Source: JBFHNV01 sp965365655 (GTDB lineage: Bacteria; Pseudomonadota; Gammaproteobacteria; HK1). Taken from it: 32,336 nt of DNA. The notes under the pieces were generated by a model, which was not told the DNA's origin, did no database searches, and saw only the letters and a program-made list of their open reading frames with translations. Below are positions 1 through 8,348 of the stretch, one piece after another. The stretch is taken from positions 1 to 32,336 of the forward strand of contig CBDUCN010000013.1 of assembly GCA_965365655.1 (NCBI GenBank), read 5' to 3'. The first letter of the stretch is position 1. Each line of letters begins with the position of its first letter. The position numbers and the translations under genes were made by a program.

Positions 1-23
1 TTGTCTCTACTCCCCCTCCCTGG

Positions 24-45
24 CCCTCCCCCAACAGGGGGAGGG
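24..45. repeat. GC-rich perfect hairpin (9-bp arms)
   Basis: CCCTCCCCC (24–32) and GGGGGAGGG (37–45) are perfect inverted repeats around a 4-nt AACA loop. The hairpin lies about 280 bp beyond the stop of the leftward ThDP enzyme gene. There is no T-run on either side, so it is not a classical intrinsic terminator. It could help end transcription or be one copy of a dispersed intergenic palindrome. Confidence 0.55.
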
Positions 46-321
46 AATGGGCCCGAGCGCGTGTGCTGATCGACTTTCCCGCGCAGGTGTTCAGTCTCTC
101 TGCATGCCACATCGGTCCGGTGAACTCCGCCCCCCGCTCTGGAATTCCGCCCCGGCCCCACGCGACGAATGCCGCGCCGACCCGCATCTCTGCAACCCGC
201 CCGCCAGACCGTCCCGGTCGCGGCACGGCACCCACGCAGGCGGATGAGGCGCGCGCCCCACCCCGCACCCGTCAGGCCACGATCTGCGAAGCCGCGTCGC
301 CTCGATCCGCGAACACCGGCA
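46..321. other. Non-coding stretch, no gene recognised
   Basis: Open frames run through this stretch, but their translations are rich in Arg and Pro, match no family I recognise and have no convincing ribosome binding site. It is best read as the 3' flank of the leftward operon. Confidence 0.5.
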
Positions 322-2067
322 CTATTTGTACATGGTCTGGTTCTTGGTGCCCGGCGCATATTCCTTCGGGTCCACCCAGATGTTCACGACCGCCGATCGG
401 CCGGTGCTCTTCACGGCCTCCCGTGCCCGCTTCAGCGCCGGCGCGATGTCCCCGGCCTCGCGTACCTCCTCGCCGTACCCGCCGAGCATCTCGGCGAACT
501 TCGAGAACGGCACGTCACCGAGCAGGTTGCCCACGTCGCCGCGCTGCGCGCCGTACTTCGCGATCTGTCCGTAGCGGATCTGGTTCATCGCCGAGTTGTT
601 GCCGATCACCGCCACATAGGGCACGCCGAAACGGTTCGCGGTTTCCATGTCGAACGCGGTCATGCCGAAGGAGCCGTCGCCGTAGTAGCACAGCACCTCC
701 TTGTTCGGGTGCGCGAGGCCCGCCGCGATCGCGAAGCCGGTGCCCACGCCCAGCGAGCCCAGCGCGCCGGGGTCCATCCAGTTGCCCGGCGCGCGCGGCT
801 GCACCGCCTGCGCGCTGATGGTGACCACGTCGCCGCCGTCGCCGATGTAGACGGTGTCCTCGGTCAGGAACTCGTTGAGCTCCCACGCGACCCGGTACGG
901 GTGGATCGGACTGGAGTCCGACTTGAACAGCGGCATCAGCTTCTCGGTCTTCTGCGCCTCCAGCGCGCGCAGCTCGTCCAGCCAGCCCTTGCGCTTCGCG
1001 GCTCCGTTGTCGCTGCGCCCGGTGGTCGCGTCCAGCACCGCGCGCATGATCGCGCCCGGGTCGCCCACCAGGCCCAGGCTCACGTCGCGGTTCTTGCCGA
1101 CGGTGCGGTACTCCATGTCGATCTGGACGATCGTCGCGTCCTGGCTGAGGCGCTTGCCGTAGCCCATGCGGAAGTCGAACGGCGTGCCCACGATCACGAT
1201 CACGTCCGCCTTCTTGAACGCGTCGCCGCGGGTACGGTTGAAGTAGTGGGGGTCGCCCGGCGGCAGGGTGCCGCGCGAGGCGCCGTTGAAGTAGCCCGGG
1301 ATGTTCAGACCGCGCAGCAGGTCGATGGCGTCCTGGTGGCCGCGGCACATCCACACCTGGCTGCCCAGCAGCATCGCGGGGCGCTCGGCGTTGACCAGGA
1401 TGTCGGCCAGCTTCTCGATGTCGCGCGGGTCGCCGATGGAGCGCGTGGAGGCGCGGTAGTGGCCCGGCGCGGGGATCACGGCCTTGTCGACGGGGACCTC
1501 GCGGTCCAGCACGTCGCGCGGGATCTCCAGGTAGCTCGGGCCGTAGGCGCCGGCGAAGCACTCGCGCGCCGCCATGGACACCATGTCCGCGGCGCGCTCG
1601 GTGCTGCTCACCGACGCGGCGAACTTGGTGATCGGCGACAGGACGTCCACGTGCGGCAGGTCCTGCAGCGAGCCCATCTTGTGCTGGGTGAGGGCTCCCT
1701 GGCCGCCGATGTGCAGCACCGGGCTCTCGGAGCGGAACGCGGTCGCGATGCCGGTGATGGCGTTGGTGCAGCCCGGGCCGGCGGTGGTCACCACGCAGCC
1801 GAGGCCGCCGGTCTGGCGGGCGTAGCCGTCGGCGGCGTGTGCCGCGACCTGCTCGTGGCGTACGTCGATGACGCGGATCCCCTCGTCCACGCAGCCATCG
1901 TAGATGTCGATGATGTGCCCGCCGCACAGCGTGAAGATGGTGTCCACGCCCTCGTTCTTGAGCGCGCGGGCGACGAGGTGCCCGCCGGAGATCACGTCTC
2001 CCTCGCGGCTCTTGCGGGCGAGGGTGTCCTCGGCGGTGCGCGAGACTTCCTTGGCAGCGGTGGACAT
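322..2067 (-). CDS. ThDP-dependent enzyme, oxalyl-CoA decarboxylase / 2-hydroxyacyl-CoA lyase-like
   Basis: This 581-residue cytosolic protein has the three-domain layout of ThDP enzymes: Pyr domain (about 25–190), central domain (about 210–350) and PP domain (about 390–560). The cofactor-activating Glu is Glu72 in the RHEQ motif. The Mg-ThDP motif starts at Gly463 (GDGS) and ends at Asn490-Asn491. The segment MDPGALGSLGVGTGFAIAA and the central GTPFDFRMGYG resemble 2-hydroxyacyl-CoA lyase and oxalyl-CoA decarboxylase more than acetolactate synthase. Those relatives cleave an acyl-CoA and release formyl-CoA. ATG 2067 was chosen over a start at 2121 because GGAGGAG (2076–2082) precedes it at good spacing. 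The gene is last in the leftward operon, after gntR. The nearby formate dehydrogenase and class III CoA-transferase support a formyl-CoA role. Automated annotation may call it acetolactate synthase. The fold is certain; the substrate is inferred. Confidence 0.9.
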   Translation of the reverse strand: MSTAAKEVSRTAEDTLARKSREGDVISGGHLVARALKNEGVDTIFTLCGGHIIDIYDGCVDEGIRVIDVRHEQVAAHAADGYARQTGGLGCVVTTAGPGCTNAITGIATAFRSESPVLHIGGQGALTQHKMGSLQDLPHVDVLSPITKFAASVSSTERAADMVSMAARECFAGAYGPSYLEIPRDVLDREVPVDKAVIPAPGHYRASTRSIGDPRDIEKLADILVNAERPAMLLGSQVWMCRGHQDAIDLLRGLNIPGYFNGASRGTLPPGDPHYFNRTRGDAFKKADVIVIVGTPFDFRMGYGKRLSQDATIVQIDMEYRTVGKNRDVSLGLVGDPGAIMRAVLDATTGRSDNGAAKRKGWLDELRALEAQKTEKLMPLFKSDSSPIHPYRVAWELNEFLTEDTVYIGDGGDVVTISAQAVQPRAPGNWMDPGALGSLGVGTGFAIAAGLAHPNKEVLCYYGDGSFGMTAFDMETANRFGVPYVAVIGNNSAMNQIRYGQIAKYGAQRGDVGNLLGDVPFSKFAEMLGGYGEEVREAGDIAPALKRAREAVKSTGRSAVVNIWVDPKEYAPGTKNQTMYK

Positions 2068-2169
2068 GATGGGTTCTCCTCCAGCGTTGGCTTGTTGTTC
2101 AGGCTCTCGTGCGTGCGGCACGCACTCGATGCGGGCGCAGCGACGTGCGTACCCGCGGTCGTCCGGCTT

Positions 2170-2859
2170 TCAGTCCAGCCAGTCCACGCGCTGCTCCACG
2201 TGGGCGGCGAGGTCCAGCGTGTGCTGACGCACCAGGCGTTCGGCGAGGTCGGCGTCCCGCGCTTCCAGGGCCTCGATGATGTGCAGGTGATCCTTGATCG
2301 AGCGCACCGCGCGGTTCTGCTCGTGGATGGTGCGCATGCGGATCGAGCGCATGTGGATGAACAGGTTCTCGGTCATGCTGCTCAGCAGATCGCAGTGGCT
2401 GATCTGCAGCAGCGCCTGATGGAAGCGGATGTTGGTTTCCGAGTACTCGTCGATGTGGGTGTCCACCCCGTCGCCGTCGTAGCTCGCGAACAGGCCGCGC
2501 AGGCTTGCGATCTCCTCGTCGCTGGCGCGCTCGGTGATGAGGCGCGCGGCCATGCTCTCGAGCGCGGCCCACACGACGAGCATCTCCAGGATCTCCTTCT
2601 TGGTCTTGCGCGCGACGAACGCGCCGCGGCGCGGCACCGTGCGCACGAAGCCCTCGTTCTCGAGCCGGCACAGGGCCTCGCGCACCGGGGTGCGGCTGAC
2701 GCCGAGCTCCTCGGAGAGCTGCCGCTCGTCGAGGCGGTGCTCCGTCTCGCTGTCGTAGATGTTGATCGCGGTGATCGCCCGCTTGAGCTCGCCGTAGATC
2801 CGGTCCTTGAGGACCGTGGAGCCGTCGACCCGGTTCAGTTGCAGGTTCACCGCCGCCAT
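2170..2859 (-). CDS. GntR family transcriptional regulator, FCD subfamily
   Basis: A 229-residue DNA-binding regulator. The N-terminal winged helix-turn-helix carries the GntR signature, with recognition helix SRTPVREAL at 55–63 and a wing at about 75–85. The C-terminal all-helical FCD domain (about 90–220) has the expected Asn/His metal-ligand positions in NIRFHQ, DHLHII and RQHTLD, so it probably senses a small carboxylate. ATG 2859 gives a normal FadR/FCD length; upstream codons would read into the intergenic region. The gene sits between tctA and the ThDP enzyme gene. A GGTAT/ATACC palindrome lies 31 bp before its start, and two related palindromes lie before the divergent operon, so it most likely controls itself and the whole cluster. 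The effector cannot be read from sequence. Confidence 0.93.
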   Translation of the reverse strand: MAAVNLQLNRVDGSTVLKDRIYGELKRAITAINIYDSETEHRLDERQLSEELGVSRTPVREALCRLENEGFVRTVPRRGAFVARKTKKEILEMLVVWAALESMAARLITERASDEEIASLRGLFASYDGDGVDTHIDEYSETNIRFHQALLQISHCDLLSSMTENLFIHMRSIRMRTIHEQNRAVRSIKDHLHIIEALEARDADLAERLVRQHTLDLAAHVEQRVDWLD

Positions 2860-2890
2860 CGCCGTGTGCTCCGGAACTCCGGGTTGTATC

Positions 2891-2907
2891 TGGTATACAG
2901 AATACCA
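2891..2907. promoter_or_regulatory. Putative GntR operator 1 (before gntR)
   Basis: TGGTATACAGAATACCA is a 17-bp palindrome with 6-bp arms TGGTAT/ATACCA, symmetric at 14 of 17 positions. It lies between the tctA stop and the gntR start. Its core GGTATACAGAATACC matches the palindrome at 6273–6287 at 13 of 15 positions with the same arm spacing. This suggests autoregulation and a promoter internal to the leftward operon. Confidence 0.7.
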
Positions 2908-2963
2908 AGAACCAGGGTGCGCGCAAGCGCGCTGCCGTGGGCGGCTCGCTCCGCCGTCCGCCC

Positions 2964-4475
2964 TCAGGCCGACCGGGCCTCGCGCCGGCGCCGGCGCAGC
3001 CACTGGAACGCGGGCAGCAGGAACAGCGCGATCGCGATCCCCATCAGCGGGCCCGAGATCGGCCGCTCGAAGAAGATCATCGGGTCGCCGTGGTTGATGA
3101 TCAGGCTCTGGCGCATGCTCGCCTCGGCGAGCGGTCCGAGCACGATGGCCAGCACCGCCGGGGCCATCGGGTAGTCCAGCTTGCGCATCAGGTAGCCGAC
3201 CACGCCGAACAGGAACATCAGCCACACGTCGTGCATGTCCTGGGTCGGCGCGTAGCCGCCGATGACGCACAGGATGAAGATGACCGGCGCGAGGATCGTG
3301 AAGGGCATCTTGAGCACCCAGATGAAGGCCGGGATGAACGCGATGTTCACGATCAGCGAGAACAGGTTCGCCGCGTACAGGCTCGCGATCAGGCCCCACA
3401 CGAACTCCTTCTGCTCCGTGAACAGGCGCGGGCCCGGCTCCAGGCCCCAGATGACCATGCCTCCGAGCAGGATGGCGGTGGTCGGTGAGCCCGGGATGCC
3501 CAGGGTCAGCATCGGCAGCATGGAGCCGGTGCTTGCAGCGTTGTTCGCGGACTCCGGCGCCGCGACGCCGTTCATGTCGCCCTTGCCGAAGTTCTCGGGA
3601 GTCTTCGACATCGACTTCGCGACCCCGTAGGCCATCAGCGACCCCGGGGTCGCACCGGCGGCGGGCAGGATGCCCACGAAGTAGCCGAGGAAGGAGCCCA
3701 TGAGCATGGTGCTCACCGACTGCTTCAGGCGCTTCAGCGTGTCGAAGATGCGCGCCAGCGTCACGTTGGCCTGCGACACCTGCACGTCGCCGCGGCTGGT
3801 CTCGATGGTCCACAGGATCTCGCCGATGCCGTAGATGCCGATGGCCAGGACCAGGAAGTTGATGCCGTGGAAGAATCCGGGGACGTCGAAGAAGATGAGG
3901 CGCGGCGCGCCGCTCACGATGTCGAGCCCGACGGCCGACAGCACGAGGCCGATGAAGATGGAGAAGAAGGTCTTCGGGATGTCGTCGCCGCCGAGACCGA
4001 TGAACGTGGCGAAGGCCAGCATCATCAGCGCGAACTCCTCCGGCGAGCCGAAGGCCAGCGCCACCTTCGCGAGCGGCGGCGCGAACATCGTGAACAGGAT
4101 CACGGAGATCGTGCCGCCGACGAAGGATGCGGTCGCGGCGACCACCAGCGCGCGGTCGGCTTCGCCCTTCATCGCCATGGGCCTGCCGTCGAACGTCGTC
4201 GCGACCGCCGTCGATGCGCCCGGTATGCCGAGCATGATGGAGCTGATCGCGCCGCCGTACATCGCGCCGTAGTAGATCGCGCCGAGGAAGATGACCGCGG
4301 AGGTGGGCGGCACCAGGAAAGTCATCGGCAGCAGGATCGCGACGCCGTTGACCGAGCCGAGGCCGGGCATCGCGCCGATGAACAGCCCGAGGGTGACGCC
4401 CAGCACCACCATGCCCAGGTTCAGCGGCTGGAAGGCGACGAGGAAGCCGTCGGCGAGCAGGTTGATGGTTTCCAT
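2964..4475 (-). CDS. tctA: Tripartite tricarboxylate transporter, large permease subunit TctA
   Basis: This 503-residue integral membrane protein is the length expected of TctA. It is hydrophobic throughout, with about a dozen membrane segments and the family's N-terminal re-entrant motif GAMPGLGSVNGVAILLP. A second copy of that type of motif, GILPAAGATPGS, lies near the middle, consistent with the internal duplication of the family. The C-terminus is basic (WLRRRRREAR) and probably cytoplasmic. With TctB and the periplasmic binder TctC it forms a secondary, ion-driven uptake system for a carboxylate. Gene order tctC-tctB-tctA is standard. The family transports citrate, tartrate, terephthalate and other acids, so the family alone does not give the substrate. 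Confidence 0.95.
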   Translation of the reverse strand: METINLLADGFLVAFQPLNLGMVVLGVTLGLFIGAMPGLGSVNGVAILLPMTFLVPPTSAVIFLGAIYYGAMYGGAISSIMLGIPGASTAVATTFDGRPMAMKGEADRALVVAATASFVGGTISVILFTMFAPPLAKVALAFGSPEEFALMMLAFATFIGLGGDDIPKTFFSIFIGLVLSAVGLDIVSGAPRLIFFDVPGFFHGINFLVLAIGIYGIGEILWTIETSRGDVQVSQANVTLARIFDTLKRLKQSVSTMLMGSFLGYFVGILPAAGATPGSLMAYGVAKSMSKTPENFGKGDMNGVAAPESANNAASTGSMLPMLTLGIPGSPTTAILLGGMVIWGLEPGPRLFTEQKEFVWGLIASLYAANLFSLIVNIAFIPAFIWVLKMPFTILAPVIFILCVIGGYAPTQDMHDVWLMFLFGVVGYLMRKLDYPMAPAVLAIVLGPLAEASMRQSLIINHGDPMIFFERPISGPLMGIAIALFLLPAFQWLRRRRREARSA

Positions 4476-4536
4476 GGCGTGTGCGGCCCGTGATGTGCGT
4501 CGTGCGGGGCCGGGCCGCCGTGCGGCGGGCGCGGCG

Positions 4537-5043
4537 CTACAGGAAGAAGTCGTACAGCGGGTAGAACACCGTCTCCTCGATGGCCTGCGCGCCCTTGGGC
4601 AGGGTGATGCGCAGCGCGACCTCGAAGAACAGGAAGGTGACCACCGGGACGACGGCGGCCAGCGTTCCCGTGAGCAGCCACGAGTGCCGCCCGACGAAGC
4701 GCATGTAGAAGATCAGGAACAGCGGCACCGAGAAGTACACGCCGACGAAGTGGATGAGGCCGATCATCGCCGCGAGGGAGCCCGCGGAGGTCACGAACAG
4801 CATCACCGTGGTGCGATCCATGTACGGGTCGTCGGAGCGGGCGACCGCGCTCGCGCGGCGCACCCAGTTCACGACGATCCACACGCAGCACACCAGCATC
4901 CCCGCCGACAGCCAGAACGGGAACGCCCCACCGCCTGGACCCGAGCCCGGGATCCAGCCGATGGGGAGTTCCGCGCTTTTGACCATGAGCCCGATGGAGA
5001 CGGCGCCCATGATGAGCGCCATCATCAGCTCAGCGACACGCAC
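4537..5043 (-). CDS. tctB: Tripartite tricarboxylate transporter, small permease subunit TctB
   Basis: A 168-residue membrane protein with four predicted hydrophobic segments (about 5–22, 42–60, 80–105, 120–145), as in TctB. It is the small subunit that partners TctA in the inner membrane. The start is GTG at 5043, supported by GGGGAG at 5050–5055 six bases upstream. It lies 43 bp after tctC and 61 bp before tctA on the same strand, so the three are very likely one transcript. TctB proteins are poorly conserved, so the assignment rests on length, topology and position. Confidence 0.9.
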   Translation of the reverse strand: MRVAELMMALIMGAVSIGLMVKSAELPIGWIPGSGPGGGAFPFWLSAGMLVCCVWIVVNWVRRASAVARSDDPYMDRTTVMLFVTSAGSLAAMIGLIHFVGVYFSVPLFLIFYMRFVGRHSWLLTGTLAAVVPVVTFLFFEVALRITLPKGAQAIEETVFYPLYDFFL

Positions 5044-5086
5044 GCCGTTCTCCCCGGGCCGCAGGTGATGCCGGTTCGATGCCGGA

Positions 5087-6076
5087 TCAGATCTCGCCGA
5101 TCTTCTTCAGCATCTCGCGGTGGCGATCGTTGTTCTCCTTCCAGTACGCCTCCAGCGCGTCACCGGTCAGGAACTCGCCCTGCAGCGCCTTCGACTTCAT
5201 GTACTTCTGCCACTCGTCGGACTCGTACACCTTCTTGAACACGCCGCGGTAGTACTCCTCGGCCTCCTCGCTCATGCGGGGCGCGCCGACGACGGAGCGC
5301 TGCATGAAGTACGCGAACTGGTGTCCGAGCTCACCCATCGTGGGCGCGTCCTTGAACAGGTCCAGGCGCTGCGGGGTGAAGGCGGCAAGCGGCACCACGG
5401 TGCCGGCCTCGTAGAAGCCGAGTGCCTCCGACGGGTTGTTCACCGTCGAGTTGGCGTGGTTGCCCGCAAGCTCCTTCGCCACGCGGCCGCCGCCCTTGTA
5501 GGGCACGTACTTCATGTTGAGACCGAAGTTGCGGTTCAGGAAGTCGGTGAGGAGCTGGTCCTCCTGCCCCTTGCCGGTGCCGGCCATGATCCAGTCGTTG
5601 CCCTTGGCCTTCGCCGCCTTCACGAACTCGTCGAAAGACTTCAGGCCGCTGTCCTTGTTCACCCACAGCAGGAAGGTGTCCTCGGCCATGCGGCCGATGG
5701 GCTTGAAGGTGAGCGGATCCACCCCGAGGTTGGGCTGGCGCATCGGCGTCGTGTAGAAGCTGTTCAGCGTCACCATCACCGTGTGATCGGCGTTGATCCC
5801 GCTGGCGTTCTTGAGATGGATGAGGGCCTCGGCGCCGGAGCCGCCGGGCTTGTTGATCGGCACGAACGGCTTCGACGCCAGCTTGTTCTTCTCGATGACG
5901 CTCTGGATCAGGCGCGCCATCTTGTCCGCGCCGCCGCCCTTGCCCGCCATGATCACGAAGTCGACCGGCTTCTTCGGCTCCCACGCCTGGGCGTCTTGGG
6001 CGATCGTCAGCGAGCCGGCCGTCAGCGCCAGCGCGCCCGCGAGGCCCGCGACGGTGGTGCGAGTCGCTCTGTTCAT
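5087..6076 (-). CDS. tctC: Tripartite tricarboxylate transporter substrate-binding protein (TctC/Bug family)
   Basis: A 329-residue periplasmic binder that delivers its ligand to TctAB. Residues 1–31 form a signal peptide (basic MNRATR, hydrophobic core, cleavage after AQA). The mature protein begins WEPKKPVDFVIMAGKGGGADKMAR, in which the Gly-rich loop is the family's ligand-carboxylate contact. The later PYKGGGRVAKELAGNHA segment matches the second conserved loop. ATG 6076 follows an AGGAGAAGGAGAA ribosome binding site. It is the first gene of the leftward operon, divergent from the CoA ligase genes, with putative GntR operators in between. Bug proteins bind many different carboxylates. Confidence 0.95.
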   Translation of the reverse strand: MNRATRTTVAGLAGALALTAGSLTIAQDAQAWEPKKPVDFVIMAGKGGGADKMARLIQSVIEKNKLASKPFVPINKPGGSGAEALIHLKNASGINADHTVMVTLNSFYTTPMRQPNLGVDPLTFKPIGRMAEDTFLLWVNKDSGLKSFDEFVKAAKAKGNDWIMAGTGKGQEDQLLTDFLNRNFGLNMKYVPYKGGGRVAKELAGNHANSTVNNPSEALGFYEAGTVVPLAAFTPQRLDLFKDAPTMGELGHQFAYFMQRSVVGAPRMSEEAEEYYRGVFKKVYESDEWQKYMKSKALQGEFLTGDALEAYWKENNDRHREMLKKIGEI

Positions 6077-6193
6077 CGGTGAATTCTCCTTCTCCTGATG
6101 TTGGGGGGCGCCAGTATCGCCCAGCCCCGGTTCAGGGTGGACACTGGCACGGTGCGCCGCAGGTTCTTGAACGCCCGCGTTGTAACGTGTGCA

Positions 6194-6219
6194 CTGGTAT
6201 ACGTTATTTCGTATACCAG
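6194..6219. promoter_or_regulatory. Putative GntR operator 2 (divergent promoter region)
   Basis: Perfect 10-bp arms CTGGTATACG (6194–6203) and CGTATACCAG (6210–6219) flank a 6-bp AT-rich spacer. The half-site TGGTATAC is that of operator 1, but the arms are further apart, so it may hold two half-sites. Its centre is 73.5 bp from that of operator 3, close to seven helical turns. It lies 118 bp upstream of tctC. Confidence 0.65.
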
Positions 6220-6272
6220 CCCGAGTCCAGATCCCCTCCCGCGCGGTCGAGGTTGAGCAGGGCGGAGACGGC

Positions 6273-6287
6273 GGTATACGGTATACC
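6273..6287. promoter_or_regulatory. Putative GntR operator 3 (before the CoA ligase genes)
   Basis: GGTATACGGTATACC is a perfect palindrome with 7-bp arms. It shares arm sequence and spacing with the site before gntR. It ends 22 bp before the CoA ligase start codon, so bound protein would be expected to block RNA polymerase. The downstream bases CAGGAATAC add a further partial half-site. Confidence 0.7.
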
Positions 6288-6309
6288 AGGAATACGGCCG
6301 GCAGCGCTG

Positions 6310-7467
6310 ATGAACATCCACGAGTACCAGGCCAAGGGCCTGCTGCAGGGCTACGGCGTTCCCGTGCCCGACGGCGGTGTCGCGTACACCCCGGAGGAGG
6401 CGCGGCGGGTGGCGGAGCGGCTCGGGGGCTCTGGATTCGCCGTGAAGGCCCAGATCCTCGCCGGCGCGCGCGGCCCGGCCGGCGGCGTGCGGCTGGTGGA
6501 GGACGCGGACGCGGTGGGCGCGTGCGCCGCGCAGATGCTGGGCAGCCGCCTGGAGACCATGCAGACCGGCGGCGAGGCGCCCGAGGTGAGCCGCGTCTAC
6601 GTCGAGCGTGCCGAGATCCCGGCCCGCGAGACCTACCTGGGCGCGGTGGTGGACCGGGTCAGCGCGCGGGTCACGCTGCTCGGCAGCGCCGAGGGCGGCA
6701 GCCGCATCGAGGAGTCTCACGCCGACACCGCGGTGCAGACCCTCGCGGTGGATCCGTCTCGCGGCCTGGTCTCGGAGGAGGCCGCTGCGCTCGCGCGGGC
6801 CATGGGGATCGAGGCCGCGCTCGAGGGCGCCGCAGTGCGCACGATGGGCGCGGTGTACGACGCATTCGTCGCGCTGGACGCGAGCCTGATCGAGCTCAAC
6901 CCGCTCGCGGTGACGCGGGACGGGCGCCTTCTCGCGCTGGACGCGAAGATGAGCTTCGACGACAACGCGCTGTTCCGGCAGAGGCGCATCGCCGACCTCC
7001 GCGACCAGGAGGCGCCGGGCACCCAGGAACGGGCCCGCCACGGCTACAACTACATCAAGCTGGACGGCAACATCGGCTGCCTCGTGAACGGCGCCGGTCT
7101 CGCGATGGCGACGATGGACATGCTGCGTCTCGCCGGAGGGCGGCCCGCGAACTTCCTGGACGTGCCGCCGGCGGCCAGCCGCGAGCAGATGATCGCGGCC
7201 TTCCGCACCGTGCTGTCGGACGCCGACGTCGCGGCGGTGCTCGTGAACATCGTCGGCGGCGGGGTCACGCGCTGCGACGTCGCGGCCGAGGCGCTGGCCT
7301 CGGCGGTGCGCGCCGCCGGGCGCGCGCTGCCGATGGTGGTGCGCTTCGAAGGCACGAACCGCGACGTCGCGCGCGGGGCGCTGCGCGACCTCGGGGTGAG
7401 CTTCGAGGCCGCGGACAGCCTGGGCCGCGCGGTGGACCGGGTCGTCGCGCTGGCGGGGCAGGCCTGA
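6310..7467 (+). CDS. Acid–CoA ligase (ADP-forming) beta subunit, SucC / malate thiokinase-like
   Basis: A 385-residue protein: ATP-grasp domain (about 1–235), then a ligase-CoA domain (about 245–385). It begins MNIHEYQAK like SucC and MtkA, and keeps AQILAGARG, ELNPLAV and LDAKMSFDDNALFR of the nucleotide site and the VNGAGLAMATMD segment. With the next gene it should form an acyl-CoA from an acid using ATP, or the reverse. Two positions differ from the usual pattern: the NFLDVGGGA loop reads NFLDVPPAA (Pro286-Pro287), and the substrate-loop segment before RCD is one residue longer (GGGVT, 316–320). This argues against ordinary succinate use. ATG 6310 fits family starts; the ribosome binding site is weak. 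It is first in the rightward operon. A housekeeping SucC role is unlikely in this context. Confidence 0.9.
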   Translation: MNIHEYQAKGLLQGYGVPVPDGGVAYTPEEARRVAERLGGSGFAVKAQILAGARGPAGGVRLVEDADAVGACAAQMLGSRLETMQTGGEAPEVSRVYVERAEIPARETYLGAVVDRVSARVTLLGSAEGGSRIEESHADTAVQTLAVDPSRGLVSEEAAALARAMGIEAALEGAAVRTMGAVYDAFVALDASLIELNPLAVTRDGRLLALDAKMSFDDNALFRQRRIADLRDQEAPGTQERARHGYNYIKLDGNIGCLVNGAGLAMATMDMLRLAGGRPANFLDVPPAASREQMIAAFRTVLSDADVAAVLVNIVGGGVTRCDVAAEALASAVRAAGRALPMVVRFEGTNRDVARGALRDLGVSFEAADSLGRAVDRVVALAGQA

Positions 7468-8348
7468 TGGCGGTGCTGGTCAGCGGCGAGAGCCGGGTCC
7501 TGTTCCAGGGCATCACCGGTCGCGCCGGCACGTTCTTCGCGGAGCAGGCGATGGCCTACGGCACCCGTGTGGTCGCCGGGGTCAATCCCGGAAAGGGCGG
7601 CACTCGCCACCTGCACGTGCCGGTGTTCGACCGGGTCGGCGACGCGGTGGAGGCGACCGGCGCGGACGTCGCGGCGGTGTTCGTGCCGCCGGCGCGGGCC
7701 GCCGACGCGATGCTGGAGGCGATCCGCGCGAAAGTGCCGCTGGTGGTGTGCGTGACCGAGGGCGTGCCGGTGCTCGACATGGTGCGGGTGCGCGCGGCGC
7801 TGCAGGGCTCGCGCACCCGGCTCGTCGGCCCGAACTCGCCGGGCATCATCGTCCCCGGCGAGTGCAAGGTCGGCATCATGCCCGCCGTGATCCATACCCG
7901 CGGACGGGTCGGCATCATCTCGCGCTCCGGGACCCTGGCCTACGAGATGGTCGCGCAGACCACCGCCGCGGGGCTCGGCCAGTCGACGGTGATCGGCGTC
8001 GGCGCCGACCCGGTGCACGGCATCGGCTTCGTGGACTGCCTGGAGCTGATGCTGGCCGACCCGGAGACCGAGGGCGTGGTGCTGGTCGGCGAGATCGGCG
8101 GCGTGGAGGAGGAGCAGGCGGCGGCGTACCTGGCGACGGTGCGGCCGTCGAAGCCCGTGGTCGGCGTCGTGGCCGGGCGCAGCGCGCCGCCGGGGCGTCG
8201 CATGGGACACGCGGGCGCCATCATCGACGGCGGCGTGGGCAGCGCCGACGCGAAGCTCGACGCCCTGCGAGAGGCCGGCGTGATCGTGCCGGACTCGCCG
8301 GCCACGGTGGGCGTGACCATCGCGCGCGCCCTGAGCGGCCGTCCGTAG
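7467..8348 (+). CDS. Acid–CoA ligase (ADP-forming) alpha subunit, SucD / malate thiokinase-like
   Basis: A 293-residue partner of the preceding gene; its ATG overlaps the upstream TGA by one base, indicating translational coupling. The N-terminal Rossmann CoA-binding domain has QGITGRAGTFFAEQA and GVNPGKGG. The second domain has GPNSPGIIVPGECK and SRSGTLAYE. The phosphorylated catalytic His is His248 in RMGHAGAI. All catalytic features are present, so the enzyme should be active. In SucD the GPN motif is usually followed by Cys; here it is Ser, a modest difference. Substrate is inferred from neighbours only: a carboxylate brought in by the Tct system, or formyl-CoA in the ATP-forming direction. 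Confidence 0.92.
   Translation: MAVLVSGESRVLFQGITGRAGTFFAEQAMAYGTRVVAGVNPGKGGTRHLHVPVFDRVGDAVEATGADVAAVFVPPARAADAMLEAIRAKVPLVVCVTEGVPVLDMVRVRAALQGSRTRLVGPNSPGIIVPGECKVGIMPAVIHTRGRVGIISRSGTLAYEMVAQTTAAGLGQSTVIGVGADPVHGIGFVDCLELMLADPETEGVVLVGEIGGVEEEQAAAYLATVRPSKPVVGVVAGRSAPPGRRMGHAGAIIDGGVGSADAKLDALREAGVIVPDSPATVGVTIARALSGRP

Noticed and set aside
322..2067. Acetolactate synthase as the identity of the ThDP enzyme
   Set aside because: The PP-domain segment and central domain resemble the oxalyl-CoA decarboxylase / 2-hydroxyacyl-CoA lyase group, no ilvN or other branched-chain gene is near, and the context is formyl-CoA and formate metabolism.
169..3174. A 1001-codon open frame on the plus strand
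   Set aside because: It runs antisense to the ThDP enzyme and GntR genes, is rich in Arg, His, Val and Ala, and shows no family motif. Long antisense frames are expected in DNA this GC-rich.
6310..8348. Housekeeping succinyl-CoA synthetase
   Set aside because: The genes are not next to sucAB or lpd, are preceded by the cluster's putative operators, and the beta subunit has altered substrate loops.
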